A stretch of 64,000 nt of DNA from Sinonovacula constricta (Eukaryota > Mollusca > Bivalvia > Cardiida > Solecurtidae), in assembly GCA_007844125.1 (NCBI GenBank), contig CM017561.1, forward strand, positions 65,194,547 to 65,258,546, written 5' to 3'. Below the pieces are notes generated by a model. The model saw only the letters and a list, made by a program, of their open reading frames with translations, ran no database searches and was not told the origin of the DNA. Position 1 is the stretch's first letter; each line of letters starts with the position of its first letter. Made by a program: the position numbers and the translations under genes. Of the stretch, positions 46,662 to 59,744 are shown in pieces.

Positions 46662-49656
46662 GGATTGAGCTGGCTGATGTGCAACTACTCTGTTTGCCCT
46701 GACTTGATCAGACAGTCCTAAGATTGAGCAGGCTGATGTGCAACTACACTGTTTGCCCTGGCTTGATTAGACAGTCCTAAGATTGAGCTGGCTGATGTGC
46801 AACTACACTGTTTGTCAAGTCTTGATCAGACAGTCCTATGATTGAGCAGGCTGATGTGCAACTACACTGTTTGTCAAGTCTTGATCAGACAGTCCTATGA
46901 TTGAGCAGGCTGATGTGCAACTACACTGTTTGTCAAGTCTTGATCAGACAGTCCTATGATTGAGCAGGCTGATGTGCAACTACACTGTTTGTCAAGTCTT
47001 GATCAGACAGTCCTATGATTGAGCAGGCTGATGTGCAACTACACTGTTTGTCAAGTCTTGATCAGACAGTCATAAGATTGAGCTGGCTGATGTGCAACTA
47101 CTCTGTTTGCCCTGGCTTGATTAGACAGTCCTAAGATTGAGCAGGCTGATGTGCAACTACACTGTTTGTCCTGGCTTGGTTAGACAGTCCTCAGATTGAG
47201 CAGGCTGATGTGCAACTACTCTGTTTGCCCTGGCTTGATTAGACAGTCCTCAGATTGAGCAGGCTGATGTGCAACTACTCTGTTTGCCCTGGCTTGATTA
47301 GACAGTCCTATGATTGAGCAGGCTGATGTGCAACTACACTGTTTGCCCTGGCTTTATTAGACAGTCCTCAGATTGAGCAGGCTGATGTGCAACTACTCTG
47401 TTTGCCCTGGCTTGATTAGACAGTCCTATAATTGAGCAGGCTGATGTGCAACTACTCTGTTTGCCCTGGCTTGATCAGACAGTCCTATGATTGAGCAGGC
47501 TGATATGCAACTACACTGTTTGTCAAGTCTTGATCAGACAGTCCTCAGATTGAGCTGGCTGATGTGCAACTACTCTGTTTTTCAAGTCTTGATTAGACAG
47601 TCCTTAGATTGAGCTGGCTGATATGCAACTACTCTGTTTGCCCTGGCTTGATCAGACAGTCCTTAGATTGAGCTGGCTGATATGCAACTACGCTGTTTGC
47701 ATTGGCTTGACCAGACAGTCCTTAGATTGAGCTGGCTGATATGCAACTACACTGTTCGCATGGTCTTGATCAGACAGTCCTCAGATTGAGCTGGCTGATA
47801 TGCAACTACACTGTTCGCATAGTCTTGATCAGACAGTCCTCAGGTTGAGCTGGCTGATATGCAACTACACTGTTCGCATAGTCTTGATCAGTCAGTCCTC
47901 AGGTTGAGCTGGCTGATATGCAACTACACTGTTCGCATAGTCTTGATCAGACAGTCCTCAGGTTGAGCTGGCTGATATGCAACTACACTGTTCGCATAGT
48001 CTTGATCAGACAGTCCTCAGATTGAGCTGGCTGATATGCAACTACACTGTTCGCATGGTCTTGATCAGACAGTCCTCAGATTGAGCTGGCTGATATGCAA
48101 CTACACTGTTCGCATAGTCTTGATCAGACAGTCCTCAGATTGGGCAGGCTGGTGTGCAACTACACTTTTTACATAGTCTTGATCAGACAGTCCTCAGATT
48201 GAGCAGGCTGATATGCAACTACTCTGTTTGTCAAGTCTTGATCAGACAGTCTTAAGATTAAGCTGGCTGATGTGCAACTACGCTGTTTGCCCTGGCTTGA
48301 CCAGACAGTCCTCAGATTGAGCTGGCTGATATGCAACTACGCTGTTTGCCTTGGCTTGACCAGACAGTCTTCAGATTGAGCTGGCTGATATGCAACTACG
48401 CTGTTTGCCTTGGCTTGATCAGACAGTCCTCATAGGAGCTGGCTGATATGCAAATGTCCTGTTTGCCTTGGCTAGATCAGACAGTCTTCAGATTGAGCTG
48501 GCTGATATGCAACTGTCCTGTTTGCCCTGGCTTGATCAGACAGTCCTTAGATTGAGCTGGTTGATATGCAACTGTCCTGTTTGCCTTGGCTTGATCAGAC
48601 AGTCTTCAGATTGAGCTGGCTGATATGCAACTGTCCTGTTTGCCTTGGCTTGATCAGACAGTCTTCAGATTGAGCTGGCTGATATGCAACTGTCCTGTTT
48701 GCCCTGGCTTGACCAGACAGTCCTTAGATTGAGCTGACGGATATGCAACTACGCTGTTTGCCCTGGCTTGATCAGACAGTCCTCAGATTGAGCTGGCTGA
48801 TATGCAACTACTCTGTTTGCCTTGGCTTGATCAGACAGTCCTTAGATTAAGCTGGCTGATATGCAACTACTCTGTTTGCCTTGGCTTGATCAGACAGTCT
48901 TCAGATTGAGCTGGCTGATATGCAACTGTCCTGTTTGCCCTGGCTTGATCAGACAGTCCTTAGATTGAGCTGACGGATATGCAACTACGCTGTTTGCCCT
49001 GGCTTGATCAGACAGTCCTTAGACTGAACTGGCTGATTTGCAACTCCTTGTTTGCCCTGGCTTGACCAGACGGTCCTCAGAATGAGCTGGCTGATTTGCA
49101 ACTCCTTGTTTGCCCTGGCTTGACCAGACGGTCCTCAGAATGAGCTGGCTGATATGTAACTCCTTGTTTGCCCTGGCTTGAACAGACAGTCCTCAGATTG
49201 GGCAGGCTGATTTGCAACTCCTTGTTTGTCCTGGCTTGACCAGACGGTCCTCAGAATGAGCTGGCTGATGTGTAACTCCTTGTTTGCCCTGGCTTGAACA
49301 GACAGTCCTCAGATTGGGCAGGCTGATGTGTAACTCCTTGTTTGCCCTGGCTTGAACAGACAGTCCTCAGATTGGTCAGGCTGATGTGTAACTCCTTGTT
49401 TGCCCTGGCTTGAACAGACAGTCCTCAGATTGGGCAGGCTGATGTGCAACTACTCTGTTTGCCCTGGCTTGAACAGACAGTCCTCAAATTGGGCAGGCTG
49501 ATGTGCAGCTACTCTGTTTGCCCTGGCTTGACCAGACGGTCCTCGGAATGAACTGGCTGATGTGTAACTCCTTGTTTGCCCTGGCTTGAACAGACAGTCC
49601 TCAAATTGGGCAGGCTGATGTGCAACTACACTGTTTGCCTTGGCTTGATCAGACAG
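46662..49656. repeat. 59-bp satellite array, about 51 copies in block-like subfamilies
   Basis: Units carry GATTGAGCTGGCTGAT(G/A)TG, CAACTACACTGTTTG and CTTGATCAGACAGTCCT. Subfamilies change along the array: GTTTGTCAAGTCTTG units at about 46800-47070, GTTCGCATAGTCTTG units at 47740-48120, CAACTGTCCTGTTTGCC units mostly at 48480-48950, and shortened CAACTCCTTGTTTGCCC units at 49030-49400. Non-coding in all frames. Confidence 0.97.
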
Positions 49657-50754
49657 GTTTATGCAAGCTAAGAGTTACCATTAATTATTTATCAAGGAAT
49701 GACAAACAAGCGATACAAATGCAAATGCTTTACACATACATTTGAAACTGCATCTGAATTATTAAAGGCTGACCGTTTACAATGCAATACCTAACGATTC
49801 AAGTACGTATTTAATCATTGAATAAAACTTCTTTAGGCATACTGTTTGATATTTACTGTCTTTGTTAATGTGGTGTTTTTAATCAAACATCCGAACAAAT
49901 GGGCACATGTTGAGATCCCTCGGCTTAGTTAACTTATATTGAAACCACAAAACCTTATTCGGTGTCAGCTAAGTCTTGTGAGATATGAGCTGTATTGTGT
50001 AACGAAATTTCACGTATACTCATTCTAAACTGTTTCCCATGTTAATTTGACAAAAACACTAGTCCTATTCAATTACTTTTCGCAACAACCGCCTATGGAA
50101 GGTAATACATTTGAAGTTAGACGACGCTGATTAAAATTCGAAACAAATTTAAATAATAAAAAAAATATTTTAAACAATTTCGAATTTTACCCCTGATCGG
50201 GTTACAGACGAACTGCAGGTTTCTACATGTCCGATTAACCATATACATTTTCAATGGTTTACTTTTTATCATGACAAGTACAGGCATAAAACCATGCTAT
50301 AAATATCTAGACATATTTTCATTACGGGATTTGTAATTTTATCATTGTAATGTTTTTTTTGTAATTTATTTGTCGGTTGCTTGCTGTTGCTAGGGAAGTG
50401 TTAGCATAACAAACAACGAGTCTTACCATCAAATATAACATGTTAAAACTCGGTTAAGTCTGAGTAATTATGTCTGTAAAGTGGTTATCTGAAGTTTGTT
50501 TTCCTTCGGCTTTCTTGTAAAAAACATACCTGCCGCTAAATGATATGGAAAGGTAATTGATTTACCTGCCAGATTGATTGAAGGCATATATGTCATCATT
50601 TCCATGACATTTAATGAACTTTGAATACCGAAGGTTTCCGATCGTTTCTGCAGAGGCAGTGCTTGCTCACATCTAGTGTATGTTAATATGAAAAATAGAA
50701 CCGTGCCAAGTAATTCACAAAACAATAAGCATGAGATCATGCTGAAGAATACTT
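49657..50754. other. Non-coding intergenic DNA
   Basis: AT-rich sequence with no domain-bearing ORF. The minus-strand frame at 50468-50740 begins with a hydrophobic stretch but shows no recognisable family. Confidence 0.45.
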
Positions 50755-50967
50755 AACATTCAGCATGAGACCGTGCCCACTCGGTAGATAACATTAAGCA
50801 TAAGACTATGCTTCCTCAAACGGTACATTTAGCATGGAACCATGCTGACTCATGCTTAAATTCAACCATGAGACCATGCTGACTCGAAAGGTAACATTTA
50901 GCTTAAGATCATGCTTTCTCAAATGGTGGCATTTAGCATGCGACCATGCTTACACGAACGATGACAA
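50755..50967. repeat. 35-bp tandem repeat with a palindromic core, about six copies
   Basis: Diverged 35-bp units of the form AACATTTAGCATGAGACC, ATGCTnnCTCnAAnGGT. The core AGCATG-(A/G)nnAC-CATGCT is an inverted repeat in most units, so each copy can form a small hairpin. Confidence 0.8.
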
Positions 50968-51589
50968 TGACATGGCTCTATTTGCAGAATCGTGTCTTTG
51001 TTGAGACTTTGCTGAAGCTCAAATTTCGACTGCTATAATAAATAATATTCAGTTATACAAAATATTTTACACTTTATTGTAATGAGGCGAAATTTTAATC
51101 ATAGAAGGAAAAATGTGATAAACAATTGGGAATTGTAACATTATGTTACTCTTAAACATATCCTGGGTTTAAAAATTTAAACTTGAGCAAAATCTCAGCC
51201 AAAAATACATTTGCAATTGGGATCAGGTTGAAGGACCTGCACGTCTGCTCAATGTCACGTGACAACCTTAGATAAACAGTTAAATATCTTTATCGTACGC
51301 ATTGTCACGCACATAAAGTTCCTATTTTAAATAGAAGACATGTTGAAATGCACGTTTACTCATAATGTAAAGAAACAACGCTGGCTTTAAATTTGTTTAA
51401 AAAGTGTCAAACCCCTTTTAAAATTATAAGTAAAACTGACAGAATTCGCAAAGTGTCACAAAAATAGAATATTTTACTGGAGACCTACTTTTTAAGCCTT
51501 TTGTCATTCGGTTCAATTAAAATAACCAGAAACTGTGGCCAATTGGCGAAGTATAAATTCATAAGAAAGCTGGTTCTGGTTATTACAGT
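50968..51589. other. Non-coding DNA
   Basis: AT-rich sequence. It contains one more GTCACGTGAC palindrome at about 51255-51264, the same core seen twice near 28.1 kb. No gene recognised. Confidence 0.45.
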
Positions 51590-51890
51590 GGTAAAGCATC
51601 ATCCGGGTAATCTGCTTTGACGATATCTATTTGTAAGCAGATATCCCCAATCGAGCTTATAGAGTTGGAAAGTACGAACATTAAGAGCGATTTTTCTCGA
51701 TTTGTACTGTCTTACACTAGAGGTAGTGTTCAAAAACGTAGTTCTTTAGACTTAAGTATGAGTTTATGCATGTCGGATACACCCTTGAAACGTACTGGTC
51801 GTGAACGAAAACAAAAAGCGCCTCCATATTCAATGGACACTTGGGAGTGTATTATAAACACGGAGAATAAAGCGTTTATTTGAAGTTTAT
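51590..51890. repeat. Foldback-element interior fragment
   Basis: GGTAATCTGCTTTGACGATA, GTCTTACACTAGAGGTAGTG and AAGTATGAGTTTATGCA match the interior of the elements at 10805 and 59745. AAAACAAAAAGCGCCTCCAT and ATTATAAACACGGAGAATA recur at 55225-55345. No arm remains. Confidence 0.65.
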
Positions 51891-52035
51891 TTCAGTTATA
51901 ATTATCATGATTAATTACGCAGACTTTATTAGACGAGTAATGTTCTTTTCGAAGCTGTTAAAAAACCGTCTTAGAGTTCTATAATTGGCAGGTAATAGGA
52001 CATACTCTCTATCTTATATAAATATTTTGCTTTAC

Positions 52036-52152
<117 letters not shown>

Positions 52153-52159
52153 GTTTTGA

Positions 52160-53920
52160 AAAAGCAAACACACCTAAAATATTATTAATTAAAATTTGTT
52201 TTGAATTCGTCTAACTTCATTTTTATAACCTTCCAAAAGCAGTTGTTGCGAACAGTAATTTTTTCTGAATCAATCAATGCGTTACAAAAAAAACTAAAAA
52301 TCAATATTGCAAAATTTTGTGTTAACGTTGAAAAAAAAGTAAATGTATTTTAAAAAGAAACTGTGCATGAACACAGATCAGTTTTACAATGATTAAGATA
52401 TTCTAGAAATAGTTACCTCCACAAACTATCTTTGTCTGATATTTTCTTGTAATGACCCTTATATCAGTGCTTCCCTTAAATCTGTAATACAATTGGGACG
52501 TTTGTTTACTACTGTAAGAGACACTGAAGTATTCACCAAAGATACACTCACATATTTTTATGTATTTGTTAAATAAAGTCTAAGATTTTCATAAAGAGTT
52601 TCGTTGGGGGGTTTTCTCCAGAAATTTAGAGAAAATTACAGAATTAAAACAGAGAATAAAAACTATTTATCAGGTGTTAAAATGTCAAAAAGTAATTTCT
52701 ATATATATGGTGATTACATTGTATAGAGTAATAAGAATAATAAATAATAATAAATAATATTTATTTAAAATATATTCTAGTATAAAATATTCTAAAATCA
52801 TCGATTCACTTTATAAGAGTTGAAATTTTGGAAGATAATACCTGCACCCATTGGGCAAATCAAGTGAAACGATTATTTCAAAGATCAGAATCTTTCATGT
52901 CTTCTTATATCCGGAGTCAGTTAATGTAAATATGTCTGCTTCGAGAAACATTATATTTTTGTTGAAAGTTGGCTTAGTCATGTTGAATCCAGAGCAAGAA
53001 TGAATAAGCAAACATTTGTGTTAAAATTTCCCAAGACTTAGTTAAAATTAATTGTTGAGAGTTAAAGAAGACATAATATTGCATGAATGAGGCTTTCTCC
53101 CTAGCAATAAACAGTGCAAAACAAATAAACGGGTGTCACAATAAACACTGTGATGGGGATTGGGATTTGCCGGCATTTTTGCCGATACTGTGCAGCGATA
53201 TTTCTAACAATGTGATAGAAAGTGTTTTATATGCTTAAATCAAGCATACCGGTTTAAAATTATATATCAATCTCATTTAGCTTATGTACTGCCTATACAC
53301 AATCATTCTTCTATACACACAGCATATGTAAAATTAATGAATTCATAATAATTTATAATAAATAATAAATAATTTAACTCCTTATATAATATGACTATCT
53401 CTTTTAAAACTGCCAATATTTTTAAAAGTCTAATAAAAAAACCACCGCAATCGACCGAAAAAAAATGTTTACACTAAACATTAAAGTTAAATTGATTATT
53501 CTTACTGTCATGTTTAGTGGTGAACTGTAATATGACTGTACAATTTGGAAAATAAAGTTCGGTACTTTTTCGTGATCAGCGTGTCACAAATTTCAGCTAA
53601 ATTTAGGCAAAATAGTACAGATCCAGATCAGCCAGTTAATTAATGCTGGATATAACGTTTTGACACAGTCTCTACAAAAATATATTGTTATCTTTACATG
53701 CAGTGGTTAGCAAACCAATAAGGTAAGTAAATTAAGAAAAAAAAGTAATCAATATTTTTTTTTTTTTTTAAATTTAAGTTCCTTAAAAATTTATTTCAAG
53801 GAACAGATACATCAAGAAAAAAGGTGTTATAACGTGAATACCAGAGAAATGGCGAGGTCTTCCGATGGCTTCGGTTGTTTTCAAGGGTGCTAACTGCAAA
53901 TGACCCATGTATATAAAAGG
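52160..53920. other. Non-coding AT-rich DNA
   Basis: No gene, RNA gene or tandem array recognised. Short AATAATAAATAA runs lie at about 52730-52760 and 53345-53375. Confidence 0.5.
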
Positions 53921-53924
53921 TGCT

Positions 53925-54623
53925 ATTCGACAGTTTTGACCAAATTATTTTCATAATACATCTTAGTAAATCATTGTTTTATAAACAAATCTCGTAAAGT
54001 CCTGTTTATTGATATCCTATACCTGTCGTAAAAGAGAACCATAACGCCAAAATCGTCATTATAAACACGTTTTTCCTATCTGAGCCACGCTGCACAGTTA
54101 GCTATTTTTAAACCAAGAAAACCACGTGACCACTAATATCTTAGTTCGTACTCGTCATCCGCTGTGACGTCGATGTCTATTTTTCGCAGGAATCCCAACC
54201 GTTCGTATTTACTAATTAACTGATATTGTTACATATATAAGATGTAGGACTGTCGGACCACCTTTAAAGGATCAATTGGCAAAATGTCACATATCACAGT
54301 AATCTTCTGTGTGGTTTCATAACGGTCACAAAAATCTTCAACGTTACCATGATTTCCGGTGTATAAAAGAGACTTTAAATTAAAGGTGGTAAATTCATGG
54401 GAAAAAAATAACCTCAAACTTTAGTCTAACAGAAGACTATTTCAGTTGTAAGACAGTACAATCGTGCAATAAATCGCAGATAACCCCGGAAAATGATAAA
54501 CGTGACCGCATAAGGAAGTGGTCACGTGGTGAAAAAATAGCTAACTGAGCAGGGTTAGATGGGAAATATTATTGGTTATGACGATTGGAGTGTTATACTT
54601 CTTTTTTCACACAGATGTAGGAA

Positions 54624-54627
<4 letters not shown>
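53925..54627. repeat. Foldback element, right arm cut by a TA microsatellite
   Basis: The left arm starts AAGGTGCTATTCGACAGTTT and runs through CCTATCTGAGCCACGCTGCA, CACAGTTAGCTATTTTTAAA and AAGAAAACCACGTGACC to GACGTCGATGTCTATTTTTC near 54183. The right arm begins at about 54520 (GGTCACGTGG, AAATAGCTAACTGAGCAGGG) and stops at ACACAGATGTAGGAAATTAA, where the TA run at 54628 begins. Confidence 0.75.

Positions 54628-54718
<91 letters not shown>
54628..54718. repeat. (TA)n microsatellite within a foldback arm
   Basis: About 90 bp of uninterrupted TA. It replaces the outer part of the right arm of the foldback element at 53925, whose expected terminus does not follow it. Confidence 0.97.
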
Positions 54719-54720
<2 letters not shown>

Positions 54721-55189
54721 TTGTGGGGTTGTGGGTTCAGTGGTGGATACCATGTAGCACATGAGATGTCGAAATATATTCTTGGTAGAAACTTTACTGC
54801 CATTTAGTCTTTACCAGAAAATGTACACAAAGCTTTAGATTCATCAATCCCTTGGTCATTGTGCATTTACTGCATGGCGATTCTGACGTGACATGTGTGC
54901 CTGGCTCAGGAATCTTCATGTTTATTTCAAGATAATTGACTTTTGGAGTGCTGTTTTGCATATTGTTAACATTATATGCTTTCCGAGCATAATAATGTAG
55001 GCCTACACATTTAGGACAGAAGCAAACATTTTAAGCACAAACGGAATCTTAAAACCACACTCGTACCAGTTACCAAATGGCGCGTAGTTACGTTAATTGG
55101 CGTTATGTAACAATGCTGACCAGTTTGATTTTAAAATTGTGTACAAGTATAGTTTTTACACCAGAGACCATTTTTCATTGTTTAAACTA

Positions 55190-56225
55190 TCAATGGAACT
55201 AGGTACTGTAATACGTACTGCTTTTAAATGAAAACAAAAAGCGCCTCCATTTACAATTGACACGCTCAAAGTGACGTGGTATTGTCCGAATTGACGTCAT
55301 ATTTCTCAGGGGTTGTAAGAAGTATTATAAACATGGAGAATACAGAGATAAAAATACGGCGGGACAAACACTTAATTATACGTATTCCCAAACAACCGTA
55401 CTTTTGAAAGTGACATACTGACAAAGTAAAACACCGCGTTCGTTCTGTGAAGCAGGGTCAGTGGGTGGGGGAGAGATAAAGCGTGTTGTTGACAGTCTTG
55501 ATCACGTATAAAGCTTGCAGAAAGTCACGAAAGTCACGACATCAATCTGGAACAAAGCTGAACACCTGCTCCTGATATCACAAAGTTAACTTGATTCTCT
55601 ACACCATTATTTAGGAAAGTATTTGTGTTGAGATGGCGTGCGGTTGGTCGGTGGTTTTACACAGACGTAAGATGCTTGTCTGAGGCCCCCAATAACAGCT
55701 GGACTGTGGAAACACACTTTGAGGTCCAACACGATGGGCCGGATCCGATAGTTTGTTTATGATAGTCATATGTGAACCCCAAAGTGCTTTTGATGCCTTA
55801 CTACATGCGATAATACGTGAAATCAAAGGTCTTTGGTGGTCATAACTTTTAAAGTAGGTGGTTCCATTATTCAAGAGAATATCTTCCTACATAAACTGAC
55901 ACTTTAGTTTAAGCAATCAAACACTACCTTTCTTGTAAGACAGAACCAGATGTAAATTTTGTCGCTTTAAAAGTCCATTATATCAACCACTATAAAAAGC
56001 ACGACAGGGATTTCGGCTAAAAATAGATTTACTTCAGATCAGTAAATGGTCACGTGGTTTTATTCGTTTCAAAATAGCTTACTGTGCAGCGCGGCTCAGA
56101 TAGGAAATACATGTTTGTAATGACAGGTGAAGTGTTATGCTTACATTTTTCCTGAAAGTAGGCCACCAATTAAAGAATTTTGTAAGAAGATCTTTTCAGG
56201 TAACAATAAATGATTTGGTTGCATG
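55190..56225. repeat. Foldback interior and right arm, with a SINE fragment between
   Basis: 55220-55345 matches the foldback interior (AAAACAAAAAGCGCCTCCAT, ATTATAAACATGGAGAATA). 56040-56225 is a right arm (GGTCACGTGGTTTTATTCG, CTGTGCAGCGCGGCTCAGAT, TTTTCAGGTAACAATAAATG). Between them, at about 55645-55705, GGTCGGTGGTTTTACACAGA and CAATAACAGCTGGACTGTGG resemble the SINE 3' domain. Whether this is one element split by insertion is inference. Confidence 0.5.
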
Positions 56226-56245
56226 ACCATTGTTTACATAACTGT

Positions 56246-56480
56246 CCGTCTGAGGAGGGGCATGTTGAACCGGAATTTTCACACATACGAATATGTCAAA
56301 TGAGAGATGAATTCGTAAAAACTCCTTATACCATGTGTGACAAATTCGTACGAATATGTCACAAGTAGTTGTGAATTTTTTGAACCTCTTTTTGGAGACA
56401 CCTGTTAGTACGTATGTATTTTTCACAACTTTAGTCATAATTATGTGAGGAATTCGTACTGAATGTTTCACACATAATAA
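56246..56480 (+). repeat. Inverted repeat, left copy
   Basis: It contains GTTGAACCGGAATTTTCACA, CATACGAATATGTCAAATG, GATGAATTCGTA and TTCGTACGAATATGTCACA. The reverse complement of 58690-58905 reads CTGAACCTGAATTTTCACAC, ATACGAATATGTCAACTG, GATGAATTCGTACG and TTCGAATATGTCACA in the same order. Confidence 0.7.
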
Positions 56481-58689
56481 AAACTTGTATATATATGATC
56501 TGCGTCTGTGTGAAGTTGGAAGAAAAACAGATGAGTTCCAGCAGAATGGAAACAAAATGGGTGTGTGTGTGTGTGATTTGTTAAGGTCAGATTAGAATGT
56601 TTTAGTATGTTTCTATGTGAAGCATTATATTTAAGAGTGTAAGGGCCGAGTCTGAGCAAGTTTCATAACCTATGCATATAAGTTATTGACCAAGCAACAA
56701 TTATAAGACGCCAGACTTTCATAGTTGCAGGGTAATTTCAAATCAAGTTATTTTTTAATTGGAATCGATTAGCCCTTTACATTTTCCCTCCATCTACAGA
56801 AAATAAAATTACCTTCGTTGTGTTTGGGTTTTTTTCCCTCATAATTCATTTACTGTTACATTTATCCGTAATCTAATTTTTAAGTTATGCTTTCTCGATG
56901 GGAAGGAGTAATTTCGCTATATAAATATTCATATTTTTCTGTATAGCTTTATAAGTCTTTAATTCAAACGTCAATTTGACCGGTAGCGTAAAAAGGGGAA
57001 AATAGTGCAATGTTTCATTATTATTATCAATAGTTTTTAGTTTTGTTACTTGTTTACAATGAATCGTTCTAAACGATAATTACTATAAAGTTAATTAATC
57101 CTTTTACAGATAGTAGAAATGTATTTGTATAAATAATGTTCTGAGAAAGCCTTATTCGGCACTTCCGCCAGGACAACATTATTATTGTGTGCAGTACAAT
57201 TGTTCGAAATTCATGTCTAAACAACGGAAGCCACATATTAAGTACGAGTACAATCGGTCAGCGGGTGCGCGTTTCTATAACGACATAGTAGTTATGCGTA
57301 AAATTGATCGTATTTTCAAACTTGTTTATGGAAATCAACAAACTTTTCAGAAGACAGTTATTGCATATTGTTAAGCTATAGTAAATGATATCAAAATAAT
57401 TTCTTTTTAAGCTAAGCTGCTTTATCAGTTTTCTCGATTTATAATGGTGATCATGGAGTTAGCATTGTCCGAAAAATGTTGTTGAACAACTTAATATACT
57501 CATATTTTGTCATTAACACACAATCATAAGTTACAAAATAAGCCAAACTGTATCATAAATTTATTTCTAAGCAAGGAAAAGAACAAAATACTTTAATAAA
57601 TGTTTTATTATCATTTTATGACTCAGATAGCTGTTTTGAATATTAAAGAATGCTGCTAATCTGAATTAAAAATGCATTAAAGTAGCAACATTAGATATTT
57701 TTCTTATTATTTAAATTAAATACTATATGTTTGAAAGCTTTCTCTGATTTTAACGTTTACCATCATAAAACAAGTTACCTCAAAACGCTCTACACACATT
57801 TACCAGTGTCACCTCCACCACCTTTGCCGAAATACGATCTGTATGGTAAACCGGGATTTATACGTGATTTTGAAATGTTCGGTTTTCAGTCATGTACTTA
57901 TACACTGTTACTGAAGAACACAAACACACAATACAAACAAAGACAAAACAAAAAACAGAAGCGGTTAAAATGAAATTAGAAATAAACCATATTATTGATA
58001 AACCGTCTGTAGAACAGCATTTTTCTTGCTTAAAGTGTCTTCTACAAAACCAACAAGACGACCAAACAGAGTTTGTGTTTTTTATCAATGTACTCTGCTC
58101 CATAAACTCTAGTGGTGTGAGAAGTTTCCAAGCTTTCTTTGCAACAAGGGAGATAATTAAAATATAGACTAATCATTCCAATTCACCAGTTGCACGCAAA
58201 AGCAACCAACATATAAAACATAAGAAGCTAATAGCATTGTCAAGCAAAAGAGTGGGGATTCAATGACCTTACCGAGACCAGAACCCCTGGAGCCAAATCA
58301 ACAAGAACACGATGACAGGGATAAAAGAAACAGATCGAGCTTCCAGGTTCTTTTACAAGATTTCCCTATGAACCTTCATTAACTCTTAAACCCCTGCCAC
58401 CGTCTTACAAAGAGGTAAGCATCACGCTCAACTTTTGATGGGTCAATCACCCATCAGTCATATTTCAATACTTCTTAAGATAAACTCCTGTCATTTTTTA
58501 TTTAAATTTAATAATATTAATAAAGTGTGGCCATTCAGATAAACGATTCTTTGTAACTTAATTTCTCTCAATGAGCAAATTTTTCTCCAGCTTAATAATA
58601 CAATATTGACTTTTGCCCTTACAAGTGAACTAATTTTTAAAAACATTTGAGAGTCAATATGTTAAGAATGTATGACATTTTCGTTTGAA
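56481..58689. other. DNA between the two inverted repeats
   Basis: About 2.2 kb with a short GT run near 56560 and several ORFs of up to 91 codons (for example 57892-58167), none with a recognisable transposase or other domain. If the flanking repeats are the ends of one element, this is its interior. Confidence 0.4.
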
Positions 58690-58905
58690 CAAAATTCTGG
58701 AAAAGGTGTTTTCCATTTTTTTTGGACATGTGAGGAATGCGTTTTTTTTTGTTTAATGGGGGTAAGGGTTCTGAACTGTATTTTAATAAATGTGACATAT
58801 TCGAACGTATTTTGCACACAAGTTGTGAGGAATTCGTACGAATTCATCAAACAGTTGACATATTCGTATGTGTGAAAATTCAGGTTCAGCAGGGGCACGC
58901 TGAAT
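58690..58905 (-). repeat. Inverted repeat, right copy
   Basis: Inverted counterpart of 56246-56480. It contains the palindrome GAATTCGTACGAATTC (58830-58845) and CATATTCGTATGTGTGAAAA (58858-58877). Confidence 0.7.
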
Positions 58906-59744
58906 ACCCGTTTTGCTTCATGATATATGAATAGAGAACGATCCCTTTAATTTTTGTAAATACTGCACAAAGGTATTGCATACAAGTACCAAATTTAATG
59001 GCTGATATATTACCTTTTTTACGTTCACGCAGCAGCGTGCATTAAATATTCGTTAACGCATTTGCTTATTATGTTACATTTTTGAGATGAACGGAACGCC
59101 TGAATGCCGAAAGAAAAACGGATGTTTGTAAAATTCATTCGCAAAGTACAGAAGGCATTATCTAAAATTTCCTTTATTAGAAAGACACTACAACTACTTA
59201 TTTGCTTTTCAATTAACTTCTGCACATAGATTAATTAATAGATGATTAAAGACAACTGCCATCCCGTTGGCAAGCCATATGCATATAAGAATGTGAAACA
59301 ACTGAGTGAACTAGGGGATTCAAAACTAAAAAAAAAAAAATCATTGATAAAAATAATAAAAGCGAATTTTGCGAAGTTGAAAAAAATCGATAATTTAGAG
59401 AAATTGGCGGAGGTATTATTAAATAGAATCCAACAATTTATTAAGTGCATTACATTTGTACTTAAAAACTAGCACCGAAGACTGTACATGAATGGTAAAA
59501 CTTCATTTCACGGACAGAATAATACATATAAATATAAGCGTTACCATGCTTAAGCTACATCCACAAAACTAAAAAAAAAACTAACCAAAAGGTTGAAATT
59601 GTACAGATTAATCACCAGTTGACACGGTTCTCACATACTGATTAAAGTATGAACTTCAGTCCTTTAAACTTCAGTAAGTTTGTTCTTAAAAGGTGATAAG
59701 GGATCCATTTGGTTAATTATGTGCCGCCATGACGTAGAGGACCT
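58906..59744. other. Non-coding AT-rich DNA
   Basis: No gene recognised. The Lys-rich frame at 59242-59472 crosses an A13 run and resembles no family I know, so I do not call it. Confidence 0.45.
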
